Positions 18,359 to 26,801 of a stretch of DNA of 64,000 nt are shown piece after piece. Under the pieces are notes generated by a model. The model worked only from the letters and a program-made list of their open reading frames with translations. It was not told the origin of the DNA and made no database searches. The translations under genes were made by a program, and so were the position numbers. The number at the start of each line of letters is the position of its first letter. The first letter of the stretch is position 1. The stretch covers positions 68,147-132,146 of the forward strand of contig DATMBF010000015.1 in the NCBI GenBank assembly GCA_035559595.1, written 5' to 3'. Origin of the DNA: DATMBF01 sp035559595 (GTDB lineage Bacteria > Bacteroidota > Ignavibacteria > UBA10030).

Positions 18359-18837
18359 GCCTTCACAACAGGTTTGCTGAGCACTGTTGCCTTGCCCCCC
18401 GCCGCTTCGATTTTCGCTTTGGCCGACTCGCTAAATGCATGCGCGGTAATCTCGATCTTTGCTTTCAATTCGCCATTCCCCAGAATCTTTACCGGAGTAC
18501 CTTTCTTCGAGACCGCTCCGACGGTGTACAAACTCTCCGGAGTAATCGCGCCTGTCAACTTCTTCTCAGTCACGAGTTTTTCGATCGTCTCGACATTCAC
18601 AATCTGGACTTCCTCCCTGTTTCGGCTTCGGAAGCCGAACTTCGGAATCCGCCGTGTCAACGGCATCTGGCCACCCTCAAACCATGCCCGGAACTTGTGC
18701 CCCGACCGTGACTTCGCGCCTTTGTGTCCCTTTGTCGCCGTGCCCCCATGTCCGGAGCCTTGACCCCGCCCAATACGCTTCGGCTTTCTACGCGACCCTT
18801 TTGCGGGAGAGAGATTACTGAGAATGACTTTTGCCAT
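18355..18837 (-). CDS. rplO: 50S ribosomal protein L15
   Basis: 160 residues. The basic glycine-rich N-terminus (LSPAKGSRRKPKRIGRGQGSG start, then GHKGAKSRSG) binds 23S rRNA. It also has the MPLTRRIPKFGF motif. The C-terminal globular part is normal. It overlaps secY by 4 nt and follows rpmD by 12 nt. Confidence 0.99.
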   Translation of the reverse strand: MAKVILSNLSPAKGSRRKPKRIGRGQGSGHGGTATKGHKGAKSRSGHKFRAWFEGGQMPLTRRIPKFGFRSRNREEVQIVNVETIEKLVTEKKLTGAITPESLYTVGAVSKKGTPVKILGNGELKAKIEITAHAFSESAKAKIEAAGGKATVLSKPVVKA

Positions 18838-18849
18838 GTTCGTGCTCGA

Positions 18850-19047
18850 TTATTGAGGACCAACCTCTTCCACGCTGACGAGATGGCGGACGCGACTGAT
18901 CATTCCGCGAATCTGCGGCGTGTCTTTCTTCACAACACTGTAGTTCGGTCGACCGAGGCCAAGCGCTTTGATCGTCCGCTTGTGTCGCTCCAACTCGTCG
19001 ATGATGCTGCGCGTCTGCGTTATCTTGATTTTCTTTTCCGTACCCAT
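18850..19047 (-). CDS. rpmD: 50S ribosomal protein L30
   Basis: 65 residues, the bacterial short form. It shows IKITQTRSIID, LGLGRPNYSVVKKDTPQIRGMI and a C-terminal V-S-V-E-E. The order rpsE-rpmD-rplO-secY is the canonical spc order. Confidence 0.98.
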   Translation of the reverse strand: MGTEKKIKITQTRSIIDELERHKRTIKALGLGRPNYSVVKKDTPQIRGMISRVRHLVSVEEVGPQ

Positions 19048-19057
19048 GATTCTCGAA

Positions 19058-19564
19058 TTACGATTGCTGGAACAATTCCTGAAGTGTCATCCCTCGACGC
19101 TCTGCAACCATTTTGGCATCAGAAAGACTCAAGAGGGCCTTCAGAGTGGCTTTGACAACATTATGGGGATTGGATGAACCCATTTGTTTCGTCAAAACGT
19201 CCTTCACCCCAGCCGATTCCAACACCGCTCGAACTCCGCCTCCGGCGATGAGTCCCGTTCCGGGAGAAGCCGGTTTCAAGAGTACCTTGCCGCCTCCAAA
19301 CTTCCCGATGATTTCATGGGGAATCGTACCTTTCACGATCGGTACCTTGACCACATTCTTTTTTGCATCGTCCACACCCTTCGCAATGGCATCGGCGACT
19401 TCATTCGCCTTGCCAAGACCGATCCCGACATGACCGTTTCCATCACCAACAACAACGATTGCGTTGAAGCTGAATCGGCGGCCGCCCTTAACCACTTTTG
19501 CGACTCGGTTGATATGGACAAGACGATCCTTAAGTTCGAGCTCACCTGCTTTGATTTTTCCCAT
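19058..19564 (-). CDS. rpsE: 30S ribosomal protein S5
   Basis: 168 residues. The double-stranded-RNA-binding-like N-terminal domain includes GGRRFSFNAIVVVGDGNGHVG, followed by the C-terminal S5 fold (SPGTGLIAGGGVRAVLESAG, GSSNPHNVVKATL). S5 forms part of the mRNA entry helicase and affects decoding accuracy. Confidence 0.99.
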   Translation of the reverse strand: MGKIKAGELELKDRLVHINRVAKVVKGGRRFSFNAIVVVGDGNGHVGIGLGKANEVADAIAKGVDDAKKNVVKVPIVKGTIPHEIIGKFGGGKVLLKPASPGTGLIAGGGVRAVLESAGVKDVLTKQMGSSNPHNVVKATLKALLSLSDAKMVAERRGMTLQELFQQS

Positions 19565-19576
19565 ACAATTCCTTCG

Positions 19577-19945
19577 CTAGAATTTCAGTCCGCCTTCGCG
19601 TGCCCCGTCTGCAACCGCCTTGATTCGGCCATGATAGAGAAAGCCGTTCCGATCAAACACCACTTGTGTGATGTTCTTCTCAAGAGCCTTCTTGGCCGTA
19701 GCAACGCCGACGATCTTGCTCACTTCAATCGGACTCTTGACGTCCTTCACCTGCTCACGCAGATCTTTCGACAACGTTGAGGCGGCAACGAGAGTCTTGC
19801 CTGTCGTATCGTCGATGATCTGTGCGTAAATATGGTTCAGACTCCGGTACACTGTCAGCCGAGGCCGCTCGGGCGTTCCGTGTACTTTTTTCCGCACGCG
19901 GAACTTCTTTTTCAGCCGCCGTTCGATAGAGTTCTTGATAATCAT
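19577..19945 (-). CDS. rplR: 50S ribosomal protein L18
   Basis: 122 residues from the ATG at 19945; an in-frame TTG lies two codons upstream. L18 binds 5S rRNA with L5. It shows PERPRLTVYRSLNHIYAQIIDD and the GFLYHGRIKAVADGAREGGL ending that defines the family. It is 27 nt after rplF and 12 nt before rpsE. Confidence 0.98.
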   Translation of the reverse strand: MIIKNSIERRLKKKFRVRKKVHGTPERPRLTVYRSLNHIYAQIIDDTTGKTLVAASTLSKDLREQVKDVKSPIEVSKIVGVATAKKALEKNITQVVFDRNGFLYHGRIKAVADGAREGGLKF

Positions 19946-19972
19946 GATCAAATTCTTCCTTCGACAATCCTC

Positions 19973-20521
19973 TTACTTCGTTGCAGTAGCTGCAGCCTTG
20001 CCGGCTTTCCGTCTGATGTATTCGCCCTCGTACTTAATTCCCTTTCCTTTGTACGGCTCGGGCGGTCGGAGAGACCGAATCTTCGCCGCAACCAGTCCAA
20101 CAAGCTGTTTGTCCGGCCCGCTGACAACGATGTTCGTTTGTGTCGGCGCCTCGATCTTGATTCCCTCGGGTGGGCCAAACACAATCGGGTGTGAATATCC
20201 GAGCTGGAGCTGCAACTTCTTGCCTTTCATCTCAGCCCTGTAGCCGACACCGACGATTTCAAGTTTCTTCGAGAATCCCTCTGAGACGCCTCGAATCATG
20301 TTTTGTATCAGCGCACGCCACAATCCGTGTAACGCTTTTACCGGCTTTTCCTCCGAATTGCGCGACAATTGGATTTCCGAATCCTTGATTTGCACGTCGA
20401 TGGCAGGGTGAACGTTGGCGGATAGCTCGCCTCTCGACCCTTTGACGACGACGCGTCCCTGGGTACAGGTTACCGTAACGCCTTTAGGAATAACAATCGG
20501 TTTTCGACCAATACGTGACAC
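19973..20521 (-). CDS. rplF: 50S ribosomal protein L6
   Basis: 182 residues, with two repeats of the L6 fold. The start MSRIGRKPIVIPKGV and the C-terminal GPDKQLVGLVAAKIRSLRPPEPYKGKGI-type region are diagnostic. L6 supports the sarcin-ricin loop and late 50S assembly. The tail is Ala/Lys-rich. Confidence 0.99.
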   Translation of the reverse strand: MSRIGRKPIVIPKGVTVTCTQGRVVVKGSRGELSANVHPAIDVQIKDSEIQLSRNSEEKPVKALHGLWRALIQNMIRGVSEGFSKKLEIVGVGYRAEMKGKKLQLQLGYSHPIVFGPPEGIKIEAPTQTNIVVSGPDKQLVGLVAAKIRSLRPPEPYKGKGIKYEGEYIRRKAGKAAATATK

Positions 20522-20542
20522 TGTTCGTTCTCCTCGAAGAAA

Positions 20543-20938
20543 CTACCAGATATAAGCGATGACTTCCCCGCCGACACCCTCTTTTCGCGCCTGGGCATCC
20601 GTCATAACGCCTTTAGACGTCGAGACAATCGCGATGCCGAGTCCACCTAAAACGCGCGGCAACTCTTCGTCGGCGCGGTATTGCCGGATACCGGGTTTGC
20701 TCACACGGCGCAGTCCGGTAATGACAGACTTCCCGTTGTTGTAGCGCAACTGAATGCGAAGAACCCCCTGCTTTCCATCCTCAAGAAGTGTGTACCCGCT
20801 AATGTACTTCTGCTTGGCGAGAATCTCGGTCATCGCCTTCTTAAGCTTGGAAGCCGGCACATCAACCCTTTTGTGCTTCGCCTTGCTGGCATTTCGAATT
20901 CTCGTCAAAAAATCTGCTATTGGATCAGTCATCGACAT
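20543..20938 (-). CDS. rpsH: 30S ribosomal protein S8
   Basis: 131 residues, the usual length. The TDPIADFLTRIRNA start and the GIAIVSTSKGVMTD...GGEVIAYIW C-terminus are diagnostic. S8 nucleates the 16S central domain and in E. coli represses the spc operon at the L5 gene; no matching target was searched for here. Confidence 0.99.
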   Translation of the reverse strand: MSMTDPIADFLTRIRNASKAKHKRVDVPASKLKKAMTEILAKQKYISGYTLLEDGKQGVLRIQLRYNNGKSVITGLRRVSKPGIRQYRADEELPRVLGGLGIAIVSTSKGVMTDAQARKEGVGGEVIAYIW

Positions 20939-20964
20939 CGAAACAAATCTCCTCGTAAACGTGG

Positions 20965-21150
20965 TTACCAGCTTGCCTTACGGACTCCGGGAATTTTCCC
21001 TTCCAGCGCCATCTGGCGGAAGCAGAGTCGGCAGATCCCGAACTTCCGGTAGAACGCGCGCGGGCGTCCACAAACGCCGCAACGATTGTGTTGTCGCACT
21101 TTATATTTCGGCGTCTTCTTTGCCTTGACGATCATTGCTAAGCGAGCCAC
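20965..21150 (-). CDS. rpsN: 30S ribosomal protein S14, type Z (zinc)
   Basis: 61 residues, the short zinc-binding (C+) form. The ligands are the paired motifs CGVCGRP and CRLCFRQ. Translation starts at GTG (21150) with a GAGGAG SD upstream. Together with the zinc forms of S4, L24, L33 and L36 this suggests no zinc-sparing paralogues within this cluster. Confidence 0.98.
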   Translation of the reverse strand: MARLAMIVKAKKTPKYKVRQHNRCGVCGRPRAFYRKFGICRLCFRQMALEGKIPGVRKASW

Positions 21151-21168
21151 GACTTCGTTCTCCTCTCG

Positions 21169-21816
21169 TTAGGCAGCTGGTGTAAGTACTTCCTGGCGTT
21201 TGACAAAAGGCATCCCGAGCCCTCTGAGCAGTTCCATTGCCTCCAGGTCGGTCTTTGCTGTGGTGACGAACGTGATATCCATACCGGTTATTCTCGTTAC
21301 CTTGTCCACATCGATTTCCGGAAAGATGATCTGTTCTTTGATCCCAACCGTGTAGTTACCGTGCCCGTCGAATGAGCGGTCGGAGACTCCACGGAAGTCA
21401 CGCACTCGCGGCAAAGCAACGTTAATGAACCGATCGAGGAACTCATACATACGCGCCCGCCGAAGTGTTACGCGGCATCCGATGGCCAAACCTTCTCTAA
21501 GTTTGAAGTTGGAGATGGCTTTCTTGGATTTCGTGACGGCGACCTTCTGCCCTGTGATCATCTCCAGCTCTTTCATCGCCACTTCCAGCAGCTTTGGATC
21601 CTGTGTTGCCTGGCCAACGCCGATGTTAATGGCGATCTTCTCGAGGCGTGGCACCTGCATAACGCTCTTGTACTGGAATCGCTTCATGAGCGCCGGGACC
21701 ACCTCTTTCTTATACAGCTCGAACAAACGTGGAGGAACGCCTTTTTCCTCGACGTGTTTCGTCTTTGGGGCGGCCTCAGCGTTCATTTCTTTCTTGGATG
21801 ATTTTTCTTTTGCCAT
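21169..21816 (-). CDS. rplE: 50S ribosomal protein L5 with charged N-terminal extension
   Basis: 215 residues against about 179 in E. coli. The extra ~25 residues at the N-terminus are Lys/Glu/Ala-rich (MAKEKSSKKEMNAEAAPKTK). The core has VPRLEKIAINIGVG, KKAISNFKLREGLAIGCRVTLR and DRSFDGHGNYTVGI. L5 binds 5S rRNA and contacts S13 and P-site tRNA. Confidence 0.98.
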   Translation of the reverse strand: MAKEKSSKKEMNAEAAPKTKHVEEKGVPPRLFELYKKEVVPALMKRFQYKSVMQVPRLEKIAINIGVGQATQDPKLLEVAMKELEMITGQKVAVTKSKKAISNFKLREGLAIGCRVTLRRARMYEFLDRFINVALPRVRDFRGVSDRSFDGHGNYTVGIKEQIIFPEIDVDKVTRITGMDITFVTTAKTDLEAMELLRGLGMPFVKRQEVLTPAA

Positions 21817-21833
21817 CCTTGCTTCTCCCGTCG

Positions 21834-22157
21834 TTAGAACATCTCTTCACATTGCCTGCAGACCCTCATCGTCTTCCTTTTACCGCTTGTCGGATCGATC
21901 ACGCGGGCATGTCCTGAGCGAGTTGCTTTGTTACATTTTGGGCAGACAACCATCACGTTGGAGGCATGGATTGAGCCCTCTTTTTGTACCACTCCGCCTT
22001 GTGGGTTCTTCTGCGACGGTCTCGTGTGTCTCTTGACGATATTGACATTCTCGACGATCACGCGATTGCGTTCGGGGATCACCTTCAACACCTTGCCCTG
22101 TTTTCCAAGCGCATTGCCCGCAATGACGAGAACAGTATCATTCTTGTGAACGTGCAT
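21834..22157 (-). CDS. rplX: 50S ribosomal protein L24 with C-terminal zinc-ribbon cysteines
   Basis: 107 residues. The KOW domain at the N-terminus (VLVIAGNALGKQGKVLKV) initiates 50S assembly. The C-terminus has two CXXC pairs, C72/C75 (CPKC) and C100/C103 (CRQC), forming a predicted zinc site. It lies between rplN and rplE. Confidence 0.98.
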   Translation of the reverse strand: MHVHKNDTVLVIAGNALGKQGKVLKVIPERNRVIVENVNIVKRHTRPSQKNPQGGVVQKEGSIHASNVMVVCPKCNKATRSGHARVIDPTSGKRKTMRVCRQCEEMF

Positions 22158-22174
22158 AAGAGTCTCTCTTGAGA

Positions 22175-22543
22175 TTACAGAACTTCCGGTGCCAGAGAAA
22201 CGATCTTCATGAATTGCTTCTCGCGGAGTTCGCGAGCAACTGGACCGAAGATGCGGGTTCCACGCGGCTCCCCTTGCTGATTCAGGAGAACAGCCGCATT
22301 TTCATCGAAACGAATGAATGTGCCATCGTTTCGTTTCACCTCTTTTTTCGTCCGAACAACAACGGCTCGCGAGACATCTCCTTTTTTGACAGGAGCGCCG
22401 GGAATTGCCGCCTTGACCGAAACGACGATCAAATCGCCGACGGTAGCATAGCGCTTATCATGCCCGCCGAGAACACGGATGCAGCGAATCTTCTTCGCGC
22501 CTGAGTTGTCGGCCACCACTAAATTCGTTTCTTCCTGGATCAT
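22175..22543 (-). CDS. rplN: 50S ribosomal protein L14
   Basis: 122 residues, the exact usual length. The MIQEETNLVVADNSGAKKIRCIRVLGG start and the GTRIFGPVARELREKQFMKIVSLAPEV end are diagnostic. L14 forms intersubunit bridges and is the RsfS docking site. Confidence 0.99.
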   Translation of the reverse strand: MIQEETNLVVADNSGAKKIRCIRVLGGHDKRYATVGDLIVVSVKAAIPGAPVKKGDVSRAVVVRTKKEVKRNDGTFIRFDENAAVLLNQQGEPRGTRIFGPVARELREKQFMKIVSLAPEVL

Positions 22544-22567
22544 CCTGCTAACCTCGCATTCAGGTCG

Positions 22568-22849
22568 TTACTTTGCTTTCTCAATAACTTCGACAAGTCG
22601 CCATCGCTTTCTTTGGCTCAAGGGACGCGTCTCGGCAATCCTGACGAGATCGCCTATTTCCGCCACCTGTTTCTCATCGTGTGCCATAAAGGTGGACGTC
22701 CGTTTGAAGTACTTTTTATAAAGAGGATGAGGAAGGCGACGCTCAACGGCAACAACAATGCTTTTCTGCATTTTGTTGCTAATGACCCTACCAACACGCA
22801 CCTTCCGCCGCCCACGCTCGACGGTATTCGTTGGAGTCTGACTGCTCAT
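22568..22849 (-). CDS. rpsQ: 30S ribosomal protein S17
   Basis: 93 residues. The OB-fold protein has KVRVGRVISNKMQKSIVVAVERR and a PLSQRKRWRLVEVIEKAK ending. Its start codon overlaps the rpmC stop by 4 nt, so the two are translationally coupled. Confidence 0.98.
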   Translation of the reverse strand: MSSQTPTNTVERGRRKVRVGRVISNKMQKSIVVAVERRLPHPLYKKYFKRTSTFMAHDEKQVAEIGDLVRIAETRPLSQRKRWRLVEVIEKAK

Positions 22850-23082
22850 GTGCTCTCTTTCGCTGGTTCAGTTGTTGATTCAGCCTTTGGAGCATTTTTC
22901 GCGCGCTCACGCAGAATGGTCCACATTCTGGCGATGTCTTTCTTCGTCTGGCTGATCTTCATCGGGTTCTCTAACTGACTGATGACTTTCTGGAAAGCGA
23001 GATTCGCGAGGCTCTGTTCCTCTTCTTGAATTCGCTTCCTCAACTCTGCATCAGAGAGTTTTCGTAAATCGGCTGCTTTCAT
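22846..23082 (-). CDS. rpmC: 50S ribosomal protein L29
   Basis: 78 residues, about 15 longer than E. coli because of a Thr/Glu/Ala C-terminal extension. The helical core has MKAADLRKLSDAELRKRI and NPMKISQTKKDIARMWTIL. L29 sits at the peptide exit tunnel rim beside L23. It is 5 nt after rplP. Confidence 0.97.
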   Translation of the reverse strand: MKAADLRKLSDAELRKRIQEEEQSLANLAFQKVISQLENPMKISQTKKDIARMWTILRERAKNAPKAESTTEPAKEST

Positions 23083-23087
23083 TCCTC

Positions 23088-23507
23088 TTATCCTTCGTAG
23101 TCCACTCGCGAAACAAACTTGGTCTTGATCGGAAGCTTATGTGCGGCAAGCTGGAGCGCTTCCGCGGCAACCGCTTTGCGAATTCCGCCAAGCTCGAAGA
23201 GCACCGTGCCCGGCTTCACCACCGCGACCCAGAATTCCGGAATTCCTTTGCCGCTTCCCATACGCGTTTCTGCAGGCTTTTTCGTGACCGGTTTCGTCGG
23301 GAAGATTCTAATCCACACTTTTCCCTCGCGCTTCATCATACGCGTGAGAGCGACACGGGATGCCTCGATTTGCCGCTGGGTAATCCAACCGGGCTCGAGG
23401 GCCTTGAGTCCAAAATCACCGAATGCCACCGTTGCACCACGTGTGGCCTTTCCCCGCATCCGTCCACGCTGGGCTTTTCTGAATTTTACACGCTTCGGCA
23501 TTAACAT
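23088..23507 (-). CDS. rplP: 50S ribosomal protein L16
   Basis: 139 residues if the first ATG (23507, GGAG 11 nt upstream) is used; a second ATG at 23501 gives the classical MPKRVKFRK start. The GKGIPEFWVAVVKPGTVLFE segment and the TKPVTKKPAETRMG region are diagnostic. L16 positions A-site tRNA at the peptidyl-transferase centre. Confidence 0.98.
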   Translation of the reverse strand: MLMPKRVKFRKAQRGRMRGKATRGATVAFGDFGLKALEPGWITQRQIEASRVALTRMMKREGKVWIRIFPTKPVTKKPAETRMGSGKGIPEFWVAVVKPGTVLFELGGIRKAVAAEALQLAAHKLPIKTKFVSRVDYEG

Positions 23508-23526
23508 AGAATTATCGACTCCTTAT

Positions 23527-24171
23527 TTACGCACGCCCTTGCATGCCGCCGAACACCTCACCTTTACAGATCCACACTTTCACGCCGATTGCTCCGTAGA
23601 TCGTCCGCGCAGTTGCGATCGCATAGTCGATATCGGCTCGTATTGTTTGTAACGGGATGCGTCCTTCTTTGTACTGCTCCGTTCGGGCGATTTCAGCTCC
23701 ACCAAGCCGACCGGCACACATGACGCGGATTCCCTCGGCACCCATACGCATTGCTGCGGTGATCGCCTGCTTCATCGCACGACGAAACGAGATGCGTCCC
23801 TCAAGTTGCGTGGCAATGTTTTCGGCAACCAGGTAGGCATCCAGCTCCGGCCGCTTGATTTCATGGATCAGAATCTTTACTTCCTTCGAGGTAATCTTCT
23901 TCAACTCTTCTTCCAGTTGGGCAATCTCTTTTCCGCTCTTACCGATGACAATTCCGGGTCGGGAAGTATGAATCGTAATCACCGCCCGCTTCGGCGTCCG
24001 ATCGATCTGAATCCTTGAAATTCCTGCCTTCTTCAGGCGACTGCGAATGTAGTTGCGAACAACAAGGTCTTCTTGAATCTTGCTGGCGAAGCTCTTCTGG
24101 TCAAACCAGTTCGAGTCCCAGCTTTTGGTGATCCCGAGTCGGAATCCAAGCGGATTAGTTTTTTGACCCAA
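23527..24171 (-). CDS. rpsC: 30S ribosomal protein S3
   Basis: 214 residues. The start MGQKTNPLGFRLGITKSWDS is diagnostic. The KH domain loop GKSGKEIAQLEEEL (about 83-96) and the C-terminal domain (VMCAGRLGGAEIARTE) follow. S3 lines the mRNA entry channel. It begins at the base after the rplV stop codon. Confidence 0.99.
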   Translation of the reverse strand: MGQKTNPLGFRLGITKSWDSNWFDQKSFASKIQEDLVVRNYIRSRLKKAGISRIQIDRTPKRAVITIHTSRPGIVIGKSGKEIAQLEEELKKITSKEVKILIHEIKRPELDAYLVAENIATQLEGRISFRRAMKQAITAAMRMGAEGIRVMCAGRLGGAEIARTEQYKEGRIPLQTIRADIDYAIATARTIYGAIGVKVWICKGEVFGGMQGRA

Positions 24172-24687
24172 TCAGTCCTCCGATTTTCCTGCTTTCGTTG
24201 ATTTTGCTTTTGGTGTCTTTGACTTCGTTGTCGTTTTCTTCGCAGCCGGCTTCTTCTCAACCGCCTTTGGCTCCGCAGCCGCTCCTTGAACGGGCCCCTT
24301 GTCCTTTGCCGGTGCGGGTTTGCGAACTTCAGCCACGCGTTTCTCAGCTCTCTGAGCAATGACGATTGTAACGTGATTCGACCGCTTGCGAATGCGATAC
24401 GCACGGCCTTGCGGGGCGGGCGAGATTCTCTTGAGCATCGGTCCACCGTCGACGTATGCTTCTTTGACGTACAGTTGATTCAGATCGACGCGACCGGCTT
24501 CATCTTTGCTTTGAAAATTCGAGATCGCCGAACGCAGAACCTTTTCGGCCGCACGCGCCGCATGCTTTGGAGAAAAATGCAGGATCGTCAGCGCCTCCTC
24601 GACATTCCTCCCGCGAATCAAATCAATGACAAGCCGCATCTTCCGAGGCGACGATCCGATGTAACGATTGATTGCTCTGGCTTCCAT
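24172..24687 (-). CDS. rplV: 50S ribosomal protein L22 with long basic tail
   Basis: 171 residues against 110 in E. coli. The core shows SPRKMRLVIDLIRGRNVEEAL, LYVKEAYVDGGPMLKR and GRAYRIRKRSNHVTIVI. The last ~55 residues are Lys/Ala/Pro-rich (VEKKPAAKKTTTKSK type). L22 has a hairpin in the exit tunnel; the tail probably lies on the solvent side. The stop codon abuts the rpsC start. Confidence 0.98.
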   Translation of the reverse strand: MEARAINRYIGSSPRKMRLVIDLIRGRNVEEALTILHFSPKHAARAAEKVLRSAISNFQSKDEAGRVDLNQLYVKEAYVDGGPMLKRISPAPQGRAYRIRKRSNHVTIVIAQRAEKRVAEVRKPAPAKDKGPVQGAAAEPKAVEKKPAAKKTTTKSKTPKAKSTKAGKSED

Positions 24688-24699
24688 AGTTGTTTCGTC

Positions 24700-24987
24700 T
24701 TATGCCGGCGTAGTTGTCTTTTCCGATTTGATGCCCGGATGTCCTCTGAAAATCCGTGTCGGAGCGAACTCACCAAGCTTGTGGCCAACCATCGCCTCGG
24801 TGACATAGACTGGGATGAACTTGTTCCCGTTATGCACGGCGAACGTGTGTCCGACGAAATCGGGAATAATAGTGCAAGCCCGCGCCCAAGTCTTGATGAC
24901 CTTCTTCTGGTTAGATTTGTTCAACGCTTCGATCTTTTTGGCAAGCTTGGGGTCAACATACGGCCCCTTTTTGAGTGAACGACTCAT
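24700..24987 (-). CDS. rpsS: 30S ribosomal protein S19
   Basis: 95 residues. MSRSLKKGPYVDPKL at the start and GHKLGEFAPTRIFRGHPG near the end are diagnostic. S19 is in the 30S head with S13. It lies between rplB and rplV. Confidence 0.99.
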   Translation of the reverse strand: MSRSLKKGPYVDPKLAKKIEALNKSNQKKVIKTWARACTIIPDFVGHTFAVHNGNKFIPVYVTEAMVGHKLGEFAPTRIFRGHPGIKSEKTTTPA

Positions 24988-25010
24988 ACGGTTCTTTCAG
25001 TCTTCTGAGA

Positions 25011-25844
25011 TTACTTCCTGCGTTTCACGATGTACTTGTTCGAAAGATTCTTACGCTTTCGGGTCTTCAAACCTTTTGCATATTGACCCCATGGCGACTC
25101 GGGATGCTGCCATCCACCACCGCTCTTCGATCGACCCTCACCGCCACCCATCGGATGGTCAACGGGGTTCATCGCCATACCGCGAGTCTGTGGACGGATA
25201 CCCAGCCAGCGGGATCTGCCGGCCTTGCCGAGACTGATGTTCTCATGATCGGCGTTGCCAACAACGCCGACCGTGGCATAACAGTTGGCGAAGAATTTTC
25301 GCATCTCGCCCGAGGGAAGCTTCAATGTCACAAAGTCGCCTTCTTTCGCCATCAGCTGCAGAGAGTTGCCAGCGCTGCGACCAATCTGTCCCCCCTTGCC
25401 GGGACGGAGCTCTACGTTATGGACAAACGTGCCTACCGGAATGTTGCCGAGCGGGAGGGAATTCCCCACCTGCACATCGGCGTTGGGGCCGGCACTTAGC
25501 GTTGCACCGACCTTCAGGCCGTCGGGTGCAATGATGTATCTCTTCTCTCCATCTTTGTACTGAAGCAGAGCGATACGCGCAGACCGATTGGGATCGTACT
25601 CAATAGCAGCCACTTTCGCATCGATGCCATGTTTGTCACGACGGAAATCGATAACACGATACAGCCGCTTGTGACCACCGCCTCGATGGCGCGACGTAAT
25701 GCGGCCAAGATTGTTTCGGCCACCGGAGCTCTTCTTAGGCTCAAGGAGCGACTTCTCAGGCTTCTTCTTCGTGACCTCTTCGAACGTGGAAATCGAGTAG
25801 AAGCGTGTCGCTGGTGTAATCGGTCGTAGTTTTCGAATTGGCAT
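25011..25844 (-). CDS. rplB: 50S ribosomal protein L2
   Basis: 277 residues. It is essential for subunit association and peptidyl transfer. The GGRNNLGRITSRHRGGGHKR segment and the RGMAMNPVDHPMGGGEGRSK segment, with the conserved His of the PVDHP motif, are visible. It ends in a short basic tail. It is 18 nt after rplW. Confidence 0.99.
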   Translation of the reverse strand: MPIRKLRPITPATRFYSISTFEEVTKKKPEKSLLEPKKSSGGRNNLGRITSRHRGGGHKRLYRVIDFRRDKHGIDAKVAAIEYDPNRSARIALLQYKDGEKRYIIAPDGLKVGATLSAGPNADVQVGNSLPLGNIPVGTFVHNVELRPGKGGQIGRSAGNSLQLMAKEGDFVTLKLPSGEMRKFFANCYATVGVVGNADHENISLGKAGRSRWLGIRPQTRGMAMNPVDHPMGGGEGRSKSGGGWQHPESPWGQYAKGLKTRKRKNLSNKYIVKRRK

Positions 25845-25862
25845 CTGAATTCTTTCCCGCTA

Positions 25863-26153
25863 TCAAACGTTCTCGAAGTAGTCGATCTTGTCGCCTTCCT
25901 TCAGCGTTACGATAGCCTTTTTCCAAGTTTTTGTCCGCCCCTGAAATCTCCCGCTCCGCGTCAACTGGGTCTTGGCTTTCCCTTTCACCACCATAGTCCG
26001 GACAGAGAGAACTTTGACTTTAAACTTCGCCTCAACCGCTTTACCGATCTGAATCTTGTTCGCACCATCCTCCACCTCAAACGCATATTGTCTCTTGTCT
26101 TGCAGACCCGTAATCTTCTCAGTCAAGATGGGTCGTTTCAGAATTCCTACCAT
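25863..26153 (-). CDS. rplW: 50S ribosomal protein L23
   Basis: 96 residues. L23 lies at the tunnel exit and docks trigger factor and SRP. It shows LKRPILTEKITGLQ and VKGKAKTQLTRSGRFQGRTKTWKKAIVTL. It is 8 nt after rplD. Confidence 0.98.
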   Translation of the reverse strand: MVGILKRPILTEKITGLQDKRQYAFEVEDGANKIQIGKAVEAKFKVKVLSVRTMVVKGKAKTQLTRSGRFQGRTKTWKKAIVTLKEGDKIDYFENV

Positions 26154-26161
26154 GGTGCACC

Positions 26162-26791
26162 TTAGTTCTTAAGTGAATTCTCCAACGCCGAAAGAGCGCT
26201 CTTTTGGATCAGGAGAATCTGGTTATCCAGAAGATCAACGATAGAAGCCTTGTCTGCTTCCCGAATGTTCAATGTTGGAATGTTCCGGCCTGACTTCACA
26301 AATGCGGCGGAGTTCCCTTTTGTCAGGAACAGCGTCTTCTTCGAAGCGGCCTGGAACGCTTTCAGTACCGAATGAAGTTCCTTTGTCTTCGGCGTTTCGA
26401 TCGAAAAATCCTCAATCACCCTAATTGCGGCGTCTTTTGCCTTGTACGCTAACGCCGACTTGCGAGCCAGCTTCTTCACCTTTGCTGGAAGCTTTACAAC
26501 ATAATCGTGAGGCATCGGACCAAAAATCGAACCACCACCAACCCACAACGGTGATCGGATTGTTCCGGCCCGAGCGCGGCCGGTCTTCTTCTGGCGAAAC
26601 GGCTTCTTGCCGCCTCCGCGAACTTCGTTTCGCGGCTTCACTTTGTGCGTCCCTTGCCGCTGGTGGGCTTGATACGCCCTCACGGCCTGATAGATCGCGT
26701 GATCGTTCGGTGTGATCTCAAAGATCGCCGGGTCGAGCGTCACCTTCTCGCCGGTGGGAGTTCCATCTCTTTTATAGACTTCGACCTGCAT
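26162..26791 (-). CDS. rplD: 50S ribosomal protein L4
   Basis: 209 residues. The extended loop reaching the exit tunnel is visible (THKVKPRNEVRGGGKKPFRQKKTGRAR region). L4 also regulates the S10 operon in E. coli. It lies between rplC and rplW. Confidence 0.99.
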   Translation of the reverse strand: MQVEVYKRDGTPTGEKVTLDPAIFEITPNDHAIYQAVRAYQAHQRQGTHKVKPRNEVRGGGKKPFRQKKTGRARAGTIRSPLWVGGGSIFGPMPHDYVVKLPAKVKKLARKSALAYKAKDAAIRVIEDFSIETPKTKELHSVLKAFQAASKKTLFLTKGNSAAFVKSGRNIPTLNIREADKASIVDLLDNQILLIQKSALSALENSLKN

Positions 26792-26801
26792 CGCTTCCTC
26801 T

